Shown one piece after another: positions 54,815 to 63,542 of a stretch of DNA of 64,000 nt. Made by a program: the position numbers and the translations under genes. The notes below the pieces were generated by a model. It worked only from the letters and a program-made list of their open reading frames with translations, did no database searches and was not told the DNA's origin. Where the stretch lies: NCBI RefSeq assembly GCF_004331485.1, contig NZ_SJKD01000001.1, forward strand, positions 496,001 through 560,000, read 5' to 3'. Positions within the stretch are counted from its first letter, which is position 1; each line of letters begins with the position of its first letter. The DNA is from Kribbella capetownensis. Lineage in GTDB: Bacteria; Actinomycetota; Actinomycetes; Propionibacteriales; Kribbellaceae.

Positions 54815-55765
54815 ATGACAGCGCACAGGAACTTCAAGCTGCGGGTCCGAGCCCGCGCCGCCAAAACGGGCGAGTCCTACACGGCTGCCCTCCGGCACTT
54901 CCGTCCGACTCCGACAGGAGAAGACATGCCGGAAGAAACCACCCTGCGACTCGCGATCGTGCAGACCGCGATGCGCCACGACCCGACCAGCACCGCCGAG
55001 CTCCGCGCGGGCGGCGCGGAGATCCGCGACTTCCTGCGGCAGGCGGCCGCCGCCGGCGCCCGCCTGGTGCACTTCACCGAGGGCGCGATCTGCTTCCCGA
55101 GCAAGCGCGTGATGTCCGAGCTCGGCCCGGACGAGGTCGGCCCGTCCGACTGGACCCGCGCGCAGTGGCCGGTGCTGCAGTCCGAGCTCGACCAGATCGC
55201 CGGGCTCGCCGCTGAGCTCGGGATTTGGGCAGTGATCCCGTCGGTGCACCAACTGCCGGAGGGCCGGCCGCACAACAGCATGTACGTCGTGTCCGACCAG
55301 GGGAAGGTGGTCACCCGGTACAACGAACGCACCCTGTCGACCACCAAGCTCACCTGGATGTACACCCCGGGCACCGAGCCGGTGACGTTCGACGTCGACG
55401 GGTTCCGGTTCGGGTTGGCGCTCGGGCTGGACGTGCTGTTCCCGGAGCTGTTCACGGAGTACGACCAGCTCGGCGCGGACGGCGTGCTCGTGTCGTACGC
55501 GACGAACCGGGTCTCGCGCCACGAGCACGTGGCGGTCCAGGCCCGCGGGTGCGCGGTCAACAACACCTGCTGGATCAGCTTCGCCGTGCCGGCGAACCCC
55601 GACGGCGGCCTCGCATCAGGCGTGGTCGACCCCCGGGGAGAGTGGGTGGCCCAGGCGCCGGCGAACGGTTCGCCCGCGATCGCGGTCGCCGAGGTGCACC
55701 ACTCCGACGTGACCCAGGCCGGGCGGGAGTTCCGGCGGCGGACGCGGGAGCGCGTCGGGTCCTGA
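54815..55765 (+). CDS. nitrilase-fold protein lacking catalytic Cys and Lys, with N-terminal short motif
   Basis: 316 residues. Residues 1-37 (NFKLRVRARAAKTGESYTAALRHFR) are a basic helical motif seen at N-termini of diverse actinobacterial proteins. Residues about 45-310 form a carbon-nitrogen hydrolase fold. Of the Glu-Lys-Cys triad only Glu89 (HFTEGAICF) remains: the Lys position in RYNERTL is Glu171, and the nucleophile in FGLALGLDVLFPEL is Gly204. It is therefore probably a non-hydrolytic binding or regulatory protein. ATG at 54815 has GGAAGG upstream; ATG at 54926 also has a good AGGAG and would yield the fold alone, so two start products are possible. Confidence 0.8.
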   Translation: MTAHRNFKLRVRARAAKTGESYTAALRHFRPTPTGEDMPEETTLRLAIVQTAMRHDPTSTAELRAGGAEIRDFLRQAAAAGARLVHFTEGAICFPSKRVMSELGPDEVGPSDWTRAQWPVLQSELDQIAGLAAELGIWAVIPSVHQLPEGRPHNSMYVVSDQGKVVTRYNERTLSTTKLTWMYTPGTEPVTFDVDGFRFGLALGLDVLFPELFTEYDQLGADGVLVSYATNRVSRHEHVAVQARGCAVNNTCWISFAVPANPDGGLASGVVDPRGEWVAQAPANGSPAIAVAEVHHSDVTQAGREFRRRTRERVGS

Positions 55766-55802
55766 GGCCTCACACGTCCGGGTGCGGGTCCGTTCCATAG
55801 GC

Positions 55803-56300
55803 ATGAACAGGCACGCGATCGTCAGCACCCGGATCGGGGACCTCACCCTGGTCGCCTCGGACAACGCCCTGGCCGGCGTCTACTTCCCGCATCACTGGGT
55901 GAAGCCGACGCCGGAGACCCTCGGTGAGCAGGTCGAAGCCACCGACCCGCTGCTGTCCGAGGCGGCCCGCCAACTCGACGCGTACCTCGCCGGCGAGCGG
56001 ACCGGCTTCGACATCCCGACCGTCCTGCGCGGCGACGAGTTCCAGCGCCGCGTCTGGTCCATCCTCGAGGAGATCCCGTACGGCGCGACCTCGTCGTACG
56101 GCGAGATCGCGGAACGGCTCGGGGACCGCACGCTGGCCCAGCAGGTCGGCAAGGCGGTCGGGCAGAACCCGCTGTCGATCGTCGTCCCGTGTCACCGGGT
56201 GGTCGGGAAGAACGGCTCGCTGACCGGGTACGCCGGCGGGCTCAAGCGCAAGCAGTTCCTCCTCGACCTCGAGGAGCCGGTCGGGGTCCGGCTTTTCTAG
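55803..56300 (+). CDS. ogt: methylated-DNA-protein-cysteine methyltransferase
   Basis: 165 residues. Active-site IVVPCHRVVGKNGSLTGYAGGLKRK near residue 125 with the acceptor Cys, preceded by the DNA-binding helix region RRVWSILEEIPYGATSSYGEIAERLG. It repairs O6-alkylguanine by suicide transfer. ATG at 55803 gives the family N-terminus; the Shine-Dalgarno is weak. The stop shares CTAG with the convergent DinB-like gene. Confidence 0.92.
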   Translation: MNRHAIVSTRIGDLTLVASDNALAGVYFPHHWVKPTPETLGEQVEATDPLLSEAARQLDAYLAGERTGFDIPTVLRGDEFQRRVWSILEEIPYGATSSYGEIAERLGDRTLAQQVGKAVGQNPLSIVVPCHRVVGKNGSLTGYAGGLKRKQFLLDLEEPVGVRLF

Positions 56301-56746
56301 GACAGGTCGCCTACCTGCTCGGCGTACCAGTCCAGCTCGACCAGGTGCTCGGCGATCTGGCGGAGGGTCCAGTTGGCGCCGCGGTCCTTGTCCCACTCGG
56401 CCGGGTCGACCGCGGCGTACCGCAGGGTGAACGTCCGCCCGAGCCGACGCAGTCGCTGCTCGGCCTCCTGTACGTCGTCGACGGTGAACGGCGCCAGGTC
56501 GGCCGCCGAGGTGAGTGCGCTCGCGTGCCACTCGTCCGGTTGCGTCGGTACGCCGGCCAGCAGCGCCTCGACCTCGGCCAAGTGGTCGACCATGTGATCG
56601 GCGATCCGGCGGACGGCCTTGTGCGGCGTGAAGGTGCGGCCGTCGTCGGAGGTGAGCGGTTGCCCGTCCCACGCCGGCCAGGTGGGGACGAGCCGGAGCG
56701 AGCGTTCGACCGCCTGCTCCACGAGTACTCCCGGGTTCTCAGTCAT
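56297..56746 (-). CDS. DinB/mycothiol-dependent-like four-helix protein
   Basis: 149 residues with DinB-type helices and metal-ligand candidates: His in TPHKAVRRIADHMVDHLAEVEALLAG and in WTLRQIAEHLVELDWYAEQ. The final helix matches the DinB_2-type C-terminus. Function unknown; relatives are often mycothiol-dependent metalloenzymes. Nine bases separate it from the preceding DUF72 gene on the same strand. Confidence 0.7.
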   Translation of the reverse strand: MTENPGVLVEQAVERSLRLVPTWPAWDGQPLTSDDGRTFTPHKAVRRIADHMVDHLAEVEALLAGVPTQPDEWHASALTSAADLAPFTVDDVQEAEQRLRRLGRTFTLRYAAVDPAEWDKDRGANWTLRQIAEHLVELDWYAEQVGDLS

Positions 56747-56755
56747 GCGATCACG

Positions 56756-57652
56756 CTAAGGCTGTGATCCTTCGGTCCCGGCCGAAGTAATCCCGAGTCG
56801 GCGCGACAGCCCCTCCGCGTCGAACGGCGCGCGCACCTTGGCGTCGTTGTCGAAGTAGGTGTACACATCCCGGCGTCGCCGCTTGGCTTTGGATTTCCCG
56901 ATCGTCCTGCCGTCGGACGGCGTACCGCCCTGGTGCCAGGTGCGGATCTTCTCGGCCCAGCGATCGAGCGACTCGTCGTCGTACCCGCTGGTGTAGAGCT
57001 CGTCCGCACCGTGCAGCCGGACGTACACGAAGTCAGCGGTGACATCGTCGAGCATCGGCCACTTGCCGGCTGTGTCCGCGCAGACCAGCGCGACGTCGTG
57101 TTCGCGGAGCAGGTCGATGAAGCCAGGGGTCTCGAAGCTCGCATGCCGTACTTCGATCGCGTGCCGGAGCGGGATGTCGACGGCAGTCTCCAGCAGAGCC
57201 CGGCCCTCCATCCGCTCGTCGTGGCCCTTGGCAACTTCCGCCGCCTCCGCCGTTGTCCGCGGCAACGAGGCGAAGAAGTTCGCGCACCGCTCCTCGTCGT
57301 ATCCGAAGTTCGGCGGGAGCTGCCACAGCACCGGTCCGAGTTTGTTGCCGAGCGCAAGGACTCCGGAGGCGAAGAAGTTGGCCAGTGGCGCGTCCACGTC
57401 GACCAGCTTCTTCATGTGCGTGACGAACCGCGGCCCCTTCAGCGTGAACACGAAGTCGTCCGGCGTCTCGTCGTACCACTTCTGGTACGACGACGGCCGC
57501 TGCAACGAGTAGAACGAGCCGTTCAGCTCGATCGAGTTCAGCCGCCGCGAGACGTACTCCAGCTCCGCCCGCTGCGGCAGTCCCTCCGGGTAGTACACCT
57601 TCCGCCACGGCGGATACCGCCAGCCGGAGATGCCGACCCGATACGCACTCAT
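56756..57652 (-). CDS. DUF72-domain protein (YecE-like TIM barrel)
   Basis: 298 residues. Family pattern clear: VGISGWRYPPWRKVYYPEGLPQRAELEYVSRRLNSIELNGSFYSLQRPSSYQKWYDETPDDFVFTLKGPRFVTHMKKL, LPPNFGYDEER, AIEVRHASF, and VYVRLHGADELYTSGYDDESLDRWAEKI with DVYTYFDND. No biochemical role is established for DUF72. ATG at 57652 matches the family N-terminus; the reading frame stays open upstream but without similarity. Confidence 0.88.
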   Translation of the reverse strand: MSAYRVGISGWRYPPWRKVYYPEGLPQRAELEYVSRRLNSIELNGSFYSLQRPSSYQKWYDETPDDFVFTLKGPRFVTHMKKLVDVDAPLANFFASGVLALGNKLGPVLWQLPPNFGYDEERCANFFASLPRTTAEAAEVAKGHDERMEGRALLETAVDIPLRHAIEVRHASFETPGFIDLLREHDVALVCADTAGKWPMLDDVTADFVYVRLHGADELYTSGYDDESLDRWAEKIRTWHQGGTPSDGRTIGKSKAKRRRRDVYTYFDNDAKVRAPFDAEGLSRRLGITSAGTEGSQP

Positions 57653-57697
57653 GCGCCGATTATCCAGTGCCGCGACCACGGGCCGGTGTGATGGGGT

Positions 57698-58669
57698 GTG
57701 CGGATGCAGGTTGATCGGGGCACGTACGCCGAGGCGCGGACGCCATGGGACGACATCGAGTGGCGTGCCGCCGCGTTCGCGTGGGTGGAAGCGCACGTGG
57801 CGGCCTTGGGGTGGCAGGAGCGCGGGCCGCGGTGGGTGCGGGTGCGGCCGTGGTCCGTGATCGTGCGATTCGAGGTGGGACGGCGGCTGTGGTTCAAGGC
57901 GAATCCGCCCGCGAGCCGGTTCGAGTCCGGGCTGACCGAGGCGCTGGCCGGGTGGGCGCCCGGACACGTGCTCACGCCGTACGCCGTGGACGCGACGCGT
58001 GGCTGGTCGCTGCTTCCCGATGGCGGTTCCATCCTCCGCCAGTACCCAGGCGATGAACGAACCTGGGAGCAGGTCGTCGGTCAGTACGCCGAGTTCCAGC
58101 GGACTCTGGTCCCGCATGCCGACGAGCTCGTGGCCCTCGGGGTGCCCGATGCACGGCTCGCCATCCTGCCGACGATCTTCGACAAGACCGTGGCCGCGAA
58201 CCAGTCACTGCAACCGGTCGACCGCAAGGTCCTGGACGAGCTGCGGCCCCGGCTGCTCGACTGGTGCGAAGAGCTCGCCGCGATCGGTGTCACCGACTCG
58301 CTCGACCACGCCGACCTGCATGACGGCCAGATCTTCGCGCCGGTCGACGGACGCTTCACCTTCTTCGACTGGGGTGACGCCGCTGTCTCCCACCCTTTCT
58401 GCAGCCTGCTCGTTACCGCCCGGCACGCGGCCGGCAGCTACGGCGACGACATCATCCCGCGCTTGCGGGACGCCTACCTCGAGCCCTGGACCGCCGGCGG
58501 CCACACCCTGCCCGAACTCCGTCGTGCCGCCAGCCTGGCCTGGCGTCTCGGATCTATCGGCCGAGCCGTGTCGTGGGGCCGCCTGTTCCCGGACGCATTC
58601 GACGGACCCTTCCTCGACGGCGACCAGGCCGAGTGGCTGCTGAAGCTGGCGGACCAACCCCCGATCTAG
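57698..58669 (+). CDS. aminoglycoside-phosphotransferase-like kinase
   Basis: 323 residues (or 321 from the ATG at 57704). Catalytic loop SLDHADLHDGQIF, where the usual Asn of HxDxxxxN is Gln, and metal motif FTFFDWGDAAVSHPF. N-lobe strands (WSVIVRFEVGRRLWFKANPP) supply the Lys. It is divergent from the DUF72 gene by 45 bases and followed 22 bases later by the glutamine-synthetase-like gene, possibly as an operon. Substrate unknown. Confidence 0.82.
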   Translation: MRMQVDRGTYAEARTPWDDIEWRAAAFAWVEAHVAALGWQERGPRWVRVRPWSVIVRFEVGRRLWFKANPPASRFESGLTEALAGWAPGHVLTPYAVDATRGWSLLPDGGSILRQYPGDERTWEQVVGQYAEFQRTLVPHADELVALGVPDARLAILPTIFDKTVAANQSLQPVDRKVLDELRPRLLDWCEELAAIGVTDSLDHADLHDGQIFAPVDGRFTFFDWGDAAVSHPFCSLLVTARHAAGSYGDDIIPRLRDAYLEPWTAGGHTLPELRRAASLAWRLGSIGRAVSWGRLFPDAFDGPFLDGDQAEWLLKLADQPPI

Positions 58670-58691
58670 GTCCTGTGGTACGAAAGGCTGC

Positions 58692-60032
58692 ATGTCTGTC
58701 ACCGACAGCTTGACGCCTGCGGATCCGGTCAACGCGCTGCTCGACGGTGGGCTGCGGATGCTGATCACATCCATGGTCGACAACGCCGGGATCACCCGGG
58801 CCAAGACAGTGCCGGCGGCTCGGGTGCGGGCCGCGGTGCGCGACGGGATCGGGCTGTCTCCGGTGTTCGCGCTGATGTGCACCGACGACGCGATCACCAC
58901 GTCGCCGCTGGTCAACGGTCCGGTCGGCGACAACCGGTTGATGCCGGATCTCCGTTCGGTCGCACCGCTAGGCCCGGACCGTCGTGTCTACTGGGCTCCG
59001 GCCGACCAGATGTCCCAGGACCACGAGCCGGTGGACATCTGCCAGCGCTCCGCACTGCGGCGGCAGGAGGAGCGGGCGGTCGCGGCTGGGCTCGAGGTGA
59101 AGCTCGGGTTCGAGCTGGAGTTCACCGTGTTCAGCGGTGACGCCGACGATCCTCGAGTGGCGACGATCGGGCCGGCGTACGGCGTACTCGCTGCGCTGAA
59201 GATCGAGAACTTCGCGGTCGAGTTGCTGGAGGCGCTCGATGCAGCCGGGGTGCCGGCGGAGCAACTGCATCCGGAGTACGCGCAGGGTCAGGTCGAGGTG
59301 GCGCTTCCGCCTGCGTCGCCGTTGGCTGCGGCTGACCAGTCGCAGCTCGCGCGACTCGTCGTCCATCGGGTGGCGCGGGCGCATGGTTTGCTGGTGTCGT
59401 TCGCGCCGATCACGGTTGCCGGGTTTGTTGGGAACGGTGCACACATTCACTTCTCGGCTTCGCTGGGTGGTCGGCCGTTCGGGGATGAGGGCGGTCCGTC
59501 GGAGCATGGGCGGCAGTTGATGGCCGGCGTACTGGGTGAGCTCGACGGGTTGACCGGCGTACTCGCGCCGAGCGTGATCAGCGCGGATCGACGGGTGCCG
59601 GGGAACTGGGCCGGTGCGTTTGCTTGCTGGGGGCCCGAGAATCGGGAGGCCGCGCTGCGGTACGTGCCGGGCAGCGTCACAAGCCGGCCGGGGTCCGCGA
59701 ACTTCGAGATCAAGATCGGCGATCCGTCGGGCAACGCGTATCTGTCCGCCGCGTCCGTGCTTGCTGCCGCCTTGAACGGGCTCGAGCAGAAGGCGGTCCT
59801 GCCGGACGGTTTGGACCGCGACCCGGTGACGTACCCGGAGGCGGAGCGGCCGCCGCGGTTGCCGCTGACGTTGGAGGACGCGCTGACGGCGCTCGAGCGG
59901 TCGGAGGTCATCCGCGCTGCTCTGGGGGATGCGATTGTCGAGCCGTTCCTCGCCGTACGTCGTCATGACGCAGAATCGCTGGGTGAGCTGTCACTGGAGG
60001 CTCGGGTCCGCGCGCTGCGGTGGCGCTACTGA
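58692..60032 (+). CDS. glutamine-synthetase-family ligase
   Basis: 446 residues, GS-fold: VEFGFELEFTVF-type Glu ligands (here KLGFELEFTVF), GNGAHIHFSAS for the Mg His region, VPGNWAGAFACWGPENREAALRY for ATP/glutamate binding, and SANFEIKIGDPSGNAYLSAASVLAAALNGLEQK. The short N-terminal domain and divergence from GlnA suggest a gamma-glutamyl-amine or related ATP-grasp-like ligase rather than housekeeping glutamine synthetase. ATG at 58692. Confidence 0.85.
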   Translation: MSVTDSLTPADPVNALLDGGLRMLITSMVDNAGITRAKTVPAARVRAAVRDGIGLSPVFALMCTDDAITTSPLVNGPVGDNRLMPDLRSVAPLGPDRRVYWAPADQMSQDHEPVDICQRSALRRQEERAVAAGLEVKLGFELEFTVFSGDADDPRVATIGPAYGVLAALKIENFAVELLEALDAAGVPAEQLHPEYAQGQVEVALPPASPLAAADQSQLARLVVHRVARAHGLLVSFAPITVAGFVGNGAHIHFSASLGGRPFGDEGGPSEHGRQLMAGVLGELDGLTGVLAPSVISADRRVPGNWAGAFACWGPENREAALRYVPGSVTSRPGSANFEIKIGDPSGNAYLSAASVLAAALNGLEQKAVLPDGLDRDPVTYPEAERPPRLPLTLEDALTALERSEVIRAALGDAIVEPFLAVRRHDAESLGELSLEARVRALRWRY

Positions 60033-60058
60033 CGCCTGGATCACATACGGTGATCCTC

Positions 60059-60433
60059 ATGGCGTTGGCTACGAAGGGAAGCAAGGGCGAGTCGTTCCTT
60101 GCGGTGGTCGTGGGTGGCGGAGCGGCGTTCGGGCTGATCGTGATCACGTCGCGCGCGTGGAAGGCGTGCAACGTCGACGTCGCCGGCAGCGTCCCCAACG
60201 GCCTCACGCTGCTGTTCCTCGGCCTGCCCCTCGCTCTGATCGTGAACCTGGTCCTGTTCACCATCGTCTTCCGCTACGCCGGCAAGGCCTTCCTCTTCTC
60301 CCTGGTCGCCGCCGCCATCGCCATCACCATCGCCGACCTGGCCCTCTTCTCCTGGCAAGGCACCCCCGCCACCGCCCCCGGCAGCTGCCCCGGCAACGTC
60401 CCACCCTGGTGGCCCACCTGGATCCCCAGCTGA
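60059..60433 (+). CDS. small membrane protein, three predicted helices
   Basis: 124 residues. Hydrophobic stretches SFLAVVVGGGAAFGLIVIT, GLTLLFLGLPLALIVNLVLFTIVF and AFLFSLVAAAIAITIADLALF predict three membrane helices, with a Pro/Trp-rich tail. No family recognised. TACGGT at 60046-60051, seven bases before the ATG at 60059, suggests a leaderless transcript. Convergent with the next membrane gene. Confidence 0.6.
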   Translation: MALATKGSKGESFLAVVVGGGAAFGLIVITSRAWKACNVDVAGSVPNGLTLLFLGLPLALIVNLVLFTIVFRYAGKAFLFSLVAAAIAITIADLALFSWQGTPATAPGSCPGNVPPWWPTWIPS

Positions 60434-60434
60434 G

Positions 60435-60812
60435 TCAGCGGCTGGTCGGGCGGGTGGCGCAGATCAGGGCGATGATGGCGATGACGCCGAAGGGGATTGC
60501 CTGGAGTTCCTGGAAGGCGATGAGTTTGAAAGCGGTGAAGTAGATCATCCAGATCGCGTAGGCGATGGCGGCGGGGCGGCCGAGTCGGTGGCCGCGGAGG
60601 AACGCGATGGCGGCGATCAGGCCGCCGACGGCGAGGAACTCGTACGCGACGACGAAGCTCAAGCCGATGCCGTTCCAGCCTTCGAGGCCGGTGAAGTAGA
60701 TGGCGCCGTAGCCGCCGATCGCGGCGATCAGTCCGAGCAGGACCGAGGCGACGACGACGGTCGCCGGCGGACGGTGGGTGGCGGCGGATCGGGCGCTGGT
60801 GATGGTGGTCAT
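60435..60812 (-). CDS. small four-helix membrane protein
   Basis: 125 residues. Four predicted helices (TVVVASVLLGLIAAIGGYGAIYF, LSFVVAYEFLAVGGLIAAIAFL, PAAIAYAIWMIYFTAFKLIAF, PFGVIAIIALICA). No family assigned. ATG at 60812 has AGGAG eight bases upstream. It is divergent from a two-component system across a gap with an inverted repeat, so it is a candidate target of that system. Confidence 0.7.
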   Translation of the reverse strand: MTTITSARSAATHRPPATVVVASVLLGLIAAIGGYGAIYFTGLEGWNGIGLSFVVAYEFLAVGGLIAAIAFLRGHRLGRPAAIAYAIWMIYFTAFKLIAFQELQAIPFGVIAIIALICATRPTSR

Positions 60813-60901
60813 GGTGTTCTCCTGTCGGTGGAAGTGCTGATGGAACCAACGGTCGCTGGCGGGCGGTCCCAGTGGCCACGGGCACGGATCACGACCTGAC
60901 C

Positions 60902-60918
60902 CGGGACTTCTTGTCCCG
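60902..60918. promoter_or_regulatory. inverted repeat CGGGAC-N5-GTCCCG before the two-component system
   Basis: Perfect six-base arms around TTCTT; a third GCGGGAC half-site follows at about 60924-60930. It sits between the divergent membrane gene and the histidine kinase gene, a likely binding site for the LuxR-type response regulator. Confidence 0.45.
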
Positions 60919-60953
60919 TGACGGCGGGACACGGTGGCGGGGATGATGCCGTC

Positions 60954-62891
60954 ATGGGGGTTGTCATCGGTGTAATCGCGGTCGTGGCCGGGCTGGCCGG
61001 CGCGGGCGTGCATGCGGTCAACGCGGCGGCGGGCCGGACCATGGAGCCGTCGTTCTGGTTGATGGAGGTCGCCGCCGCCGTCGCCTACGGGCTGGCCGCT
61101 CTGCTGCTGCGGTCGTCCGGCGCACGCCGGATCCAGCTCCTGCTCGGGGTCATCGCGCTCACCCAGGGTCTGGCCCTGGTCGGCTCGGAGGTCGGGCTGC
61201 TGACCGGAGGCGCCTGGTCCACCTGGCTCGGCGCCTGGCTCTGGGCACCCGGCTACGTGGCGATCGCCGTACTGCTTCCAGTGGTGCTTCCGGACGGACG
61301 GCCGCTGTCGCGGTTCGGGTTGTGGCTGAGTTCGGCCGCGATCGTGGTCATCGCGATCACTTGGGCGTTGACGCCGTACGACCGGCAGGACTTTCCCGAG
61401 GCGCTGCGCGGCGCGTCGAATCCCGTCGGCGTGGCAATCGCGGGTGGACCGGCGATCGCGCCCGGGATCGGCGTACTGCTCCTGGTGGCGGTGATCGCCG
61501 GGTGCGCCTCGCTGATGATCCGTTGGCGACGCGCCGCCGACCTTGAACGGCAGCAGCTGAAGTGGGTGCTGGTCGGGTATGCCTGCACGATCGCGCTGTT
61601 CGCGGTGGCCAGGCTGGTCTCGGCCGGAATCACCGGCGTGGTCGCCGGCCTGGCCATGCTCCCGTTGCCGGTCGCGATCGGGATCGCGGTGATGCGCTAC
61701 GGACTCTGGGACGTTGACGTCGTCATCTCCCGGGCTCTCGTGTACGGCGCCTTGTCGACCATCGTTGCCGGCCTGTACGCCGCCACCGTCTGGCTGGTCG
61801 GTGACCGGCTCGGCGCCACCACCGGTACGCCCATCGTCGCGACGACCGTCGTCGCCCTGGCCGCGCTGCCGCTCCGGTCCTGGTTGCAACGCCACGTCAA
61901 CCGGTTGGTGCACGGTGATGTCGACGAGCCGTACGCCGTACTCGCGCGGCTCGGTGCGAGGCTCGCGGCCGCCACCACACCGGACGACCTGTCCGAACGG
62001 GTACTGCCGTCCGTGGTCGAGCAGGTCGCCAGCTCCCTGCGCGCGCAGGGAGCCACGATCACATTGCGGGATGGCCTGGTGGCGTCGTACGGCGACGGCC
62101 CCGGTACGGCGACGGCCGTCGAGCTGGAGTACGCCGGCGAGAACTTCGGCCGCCTCACCGTCACGCGGTCCACGGAGTTCGACTCGCACGAGTTGCGCGC
62201 TCTCGACCAGCTGGCCGCACAGGCAGCGGTCGCCGCGCACACTGTCCTGCTGGCGCGCGAGTCTCGGCGCGCCCGGGAGGCTGTCGTGGTCGCGCGGGAG
62301 GAGGAGCGCCGCCGGCTCCGCCGCGACCTGCATGACGGGGTCGGCCCGTCACTGGCCGCGCTGGCCCTGCACGTCGAGACAGCCCGCGACCTCGCGGCCG
62401 ACGATCCGGACGCGACCCGGCAGCTCCTCGACCGTCTGGTGCCACGGCTCAACGCCGCCGTGGCCGACGTACGGGCGCTGGTCCACGAGCTCAGGCCGCC
62501 GATGCTGGACGAGCTCGGCCTGGCTGCGGCGGTCCGTGAGCTGGCCGACCGGCTGTCGACCGGTACGACGACGGTCCGGGTTATGGCCGCCGAGATCGCC
62601 GGTCTACCTGCTGCTGTGGAGGTTGCGGCGTACCACATCGCCGGCGAGGCGACCGGCAACGCGGTCCGGCACGCGGCGGCCGGCAGCGTCGACGTACGAC
62701 TGTGGGAGGCCGACGGGTGTGTGGGCGTCCAGGTGTCCGACGACGGGCGGGGACTGCCGGACCGGATCGAGGCCGGCGTCGGTACGTCGTCGATGCGTGA
62801 GCGGGCCGAAGAGCTCGGCGGCCAACTGCACATCGACTCCGGCTCGTCGGGTACGACGGTGACGGCACTGCTGCCGAAGGGGGCGACATGA
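60954..62891 (+). CDS. membrane sensor histidine kinase, NarL/DegS type
   Basis: 645 residues. About seven to eight membrane helices in residues 1-260, a GAF-like linker about 320-420, HisKA_3 with phosphoacceptor His near 460 (REEERRRLRRDLHDGVGPSLAAL), and an HATPase_c domain (ITGEATGNAVRHA-type motif here HIAGEATGNAVRHA; VSDDGRGLPDRIEAGVGTSSMRERAEELGG). It overlaps the response regulator start by ATGA. Stimulus unknown. ATG at 60954; an in-frame GTG at 60918 is less likely. Confidence 0.93.
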   Translation: MGVVIGVIAVVAGLAGAGVHAVNAAAGRTMEPSFWLMEVAAAVAYGLAALLLRSSGARRIQLLLGVIALTQGLALVGSEVGLLTGGAWSTWLGAWLWAPGYVAIAVLLPVVLPDGRPLSRFGLWLSSAAIVVIAITWALTPYDRQDFPEALRGASNPVGVAIAGGPAIAPGIGVLLLVAVIAGCASLMIRWRRAADLERQQLKWVLVGYACTIALFAVARLVSAGITGVVAGLAMLPLPVAIGIAVMRYGLWDVDVVISRALVYGALSTIVAGLYAATVWLVGDRLGATTGTPIVATTVVALAALPLRSWLQRHVNRLVHGDVDEPYAVLARLGARLAAATTPDDLSERVLPSVVEQVASSLRAQGATITLRDGLVASYGDGPGTATAVELEYAGENFGRLTVTRSTEFDSHELRALDQLAAQAAVAAHTVLLARESRRAREAVVVAREEERRRLRRDLHDGVGPSLAALALHVETARDLAADDPDATRQLLDRLVPRLNAAVADVRALVHELRPPMLDELGLAAAVRELADRLSTGTTTVRVMAAEIAGLPAAVEVAAYHIAGEATGNAVRHAAAGSVDVRLWEADGCVGVQVSDDGRGLPDRIEAGVGTSSMRERAEELGGQLHIDSGSSGTTVTALLPKGAT

Positions 62892-63532
62892 CGGTTCGCG
62901 TACTCGTGGTCGATGACCATCCGTTGTACCGCGAGGGACTCGTCACGGCGATCTCGACGATGGCCGGCAAGGAGGTAGTGGGCGAGGCGGCCGACGGCGC
63001 GGAGGCGGTCCGGTTGGCGGCCGAACTGGTCCCCGACGTGGTGGTGATGGACCTGCACATGCCGGTGCTGAACGGGGTCGACGCGACCGGGCAGGTGACC
63101 ACGCAGCACCCGTCGATCGCCGTCCTCGTACTCACCATGCTGGAGAACGACGAGTCCGTGTTCGCCGCGGTCCGGGCCGGCGCTCGGGGCTACCTGCTGA
63201 AAGGCGCCGACCGCGCCGAGATCGGCCGTGCCCTCGACGGCGTCTCCCACGGCGAGGTGGTGTTCTCGGCCGCGATCGCGTCCCGCGTCCTCTCGTACTT
63301 CGCCGCCGGCCGGGGCGGACCCGAGCTCGCCCCGTTCCCCGAACTCACCGACCGCGAACGCGAGATCCTCGACCTGGTCGCCCGCGGCCTCACCAACGCC
63401 GCGATCGCCCGTCAACTCGTCGTCAGCGACAAGACCGTCCGCAATCACGTCTCCAACGTCTTCGCCAAACTCCACGTCGCCGGCCGAGCCGAAGCCGTAG
63501 CCCGAGCCCGCGACGCCGGCCTCGGCCAATAG
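62888..63532 (+). CDS. LuxR/NarL-type response regulator
   Basis: 214 residues. Receiver domain with phospho-Asp near 54 (VVVMDLHMPVLNGVDATGQV), acidic pocket VDDHPLYREGL, and conserved Thr and Lys in LTMLENDESVF and GYLLKGADR. C-terminal LuxR HTH: LTDREREILDLVARGLTNAAIARQLVVSDKTVRNHVSNVFAKLHV. Partner of the upstream kinase. Confidence 0.95.
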   Translation: MTVRVLVVDDHPLYREGLVTAISTMAGKEVVGEAADGAEAVRLAAELVPDVVVMDLHMPVLNGVDATGQVTTQHPSIAVLVLTMLENDESVFAAVRAGARGYLLKGADRAEIGRALDGVSHGEVVFSAAIASRVLSYFAAGRGGPELAPFPELTDREREILDLVARGLTNAAIARQLVVSDKTVRNHVSNVFAKLHVAGRAEAVARARDAGLGQ

Positions 63533-63542
63533 CCAGCCGGAT

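Noticed and set aside
54591..54864. Short open frames on both strands in the 260-base gap before the nitrilase-fold gene
   Set aside because: Neither has a ribosome-binding site or recognisable sequence. A weak TTGACC-17-AAGGAT promoter at 54631-54659 is the only signal, too weak to list.
61697..63529. 610-codon minus-strand open frame opposite the two-component system
   Set aside because: Ser/Arg-rich shadow of the kinase and regulator genes.
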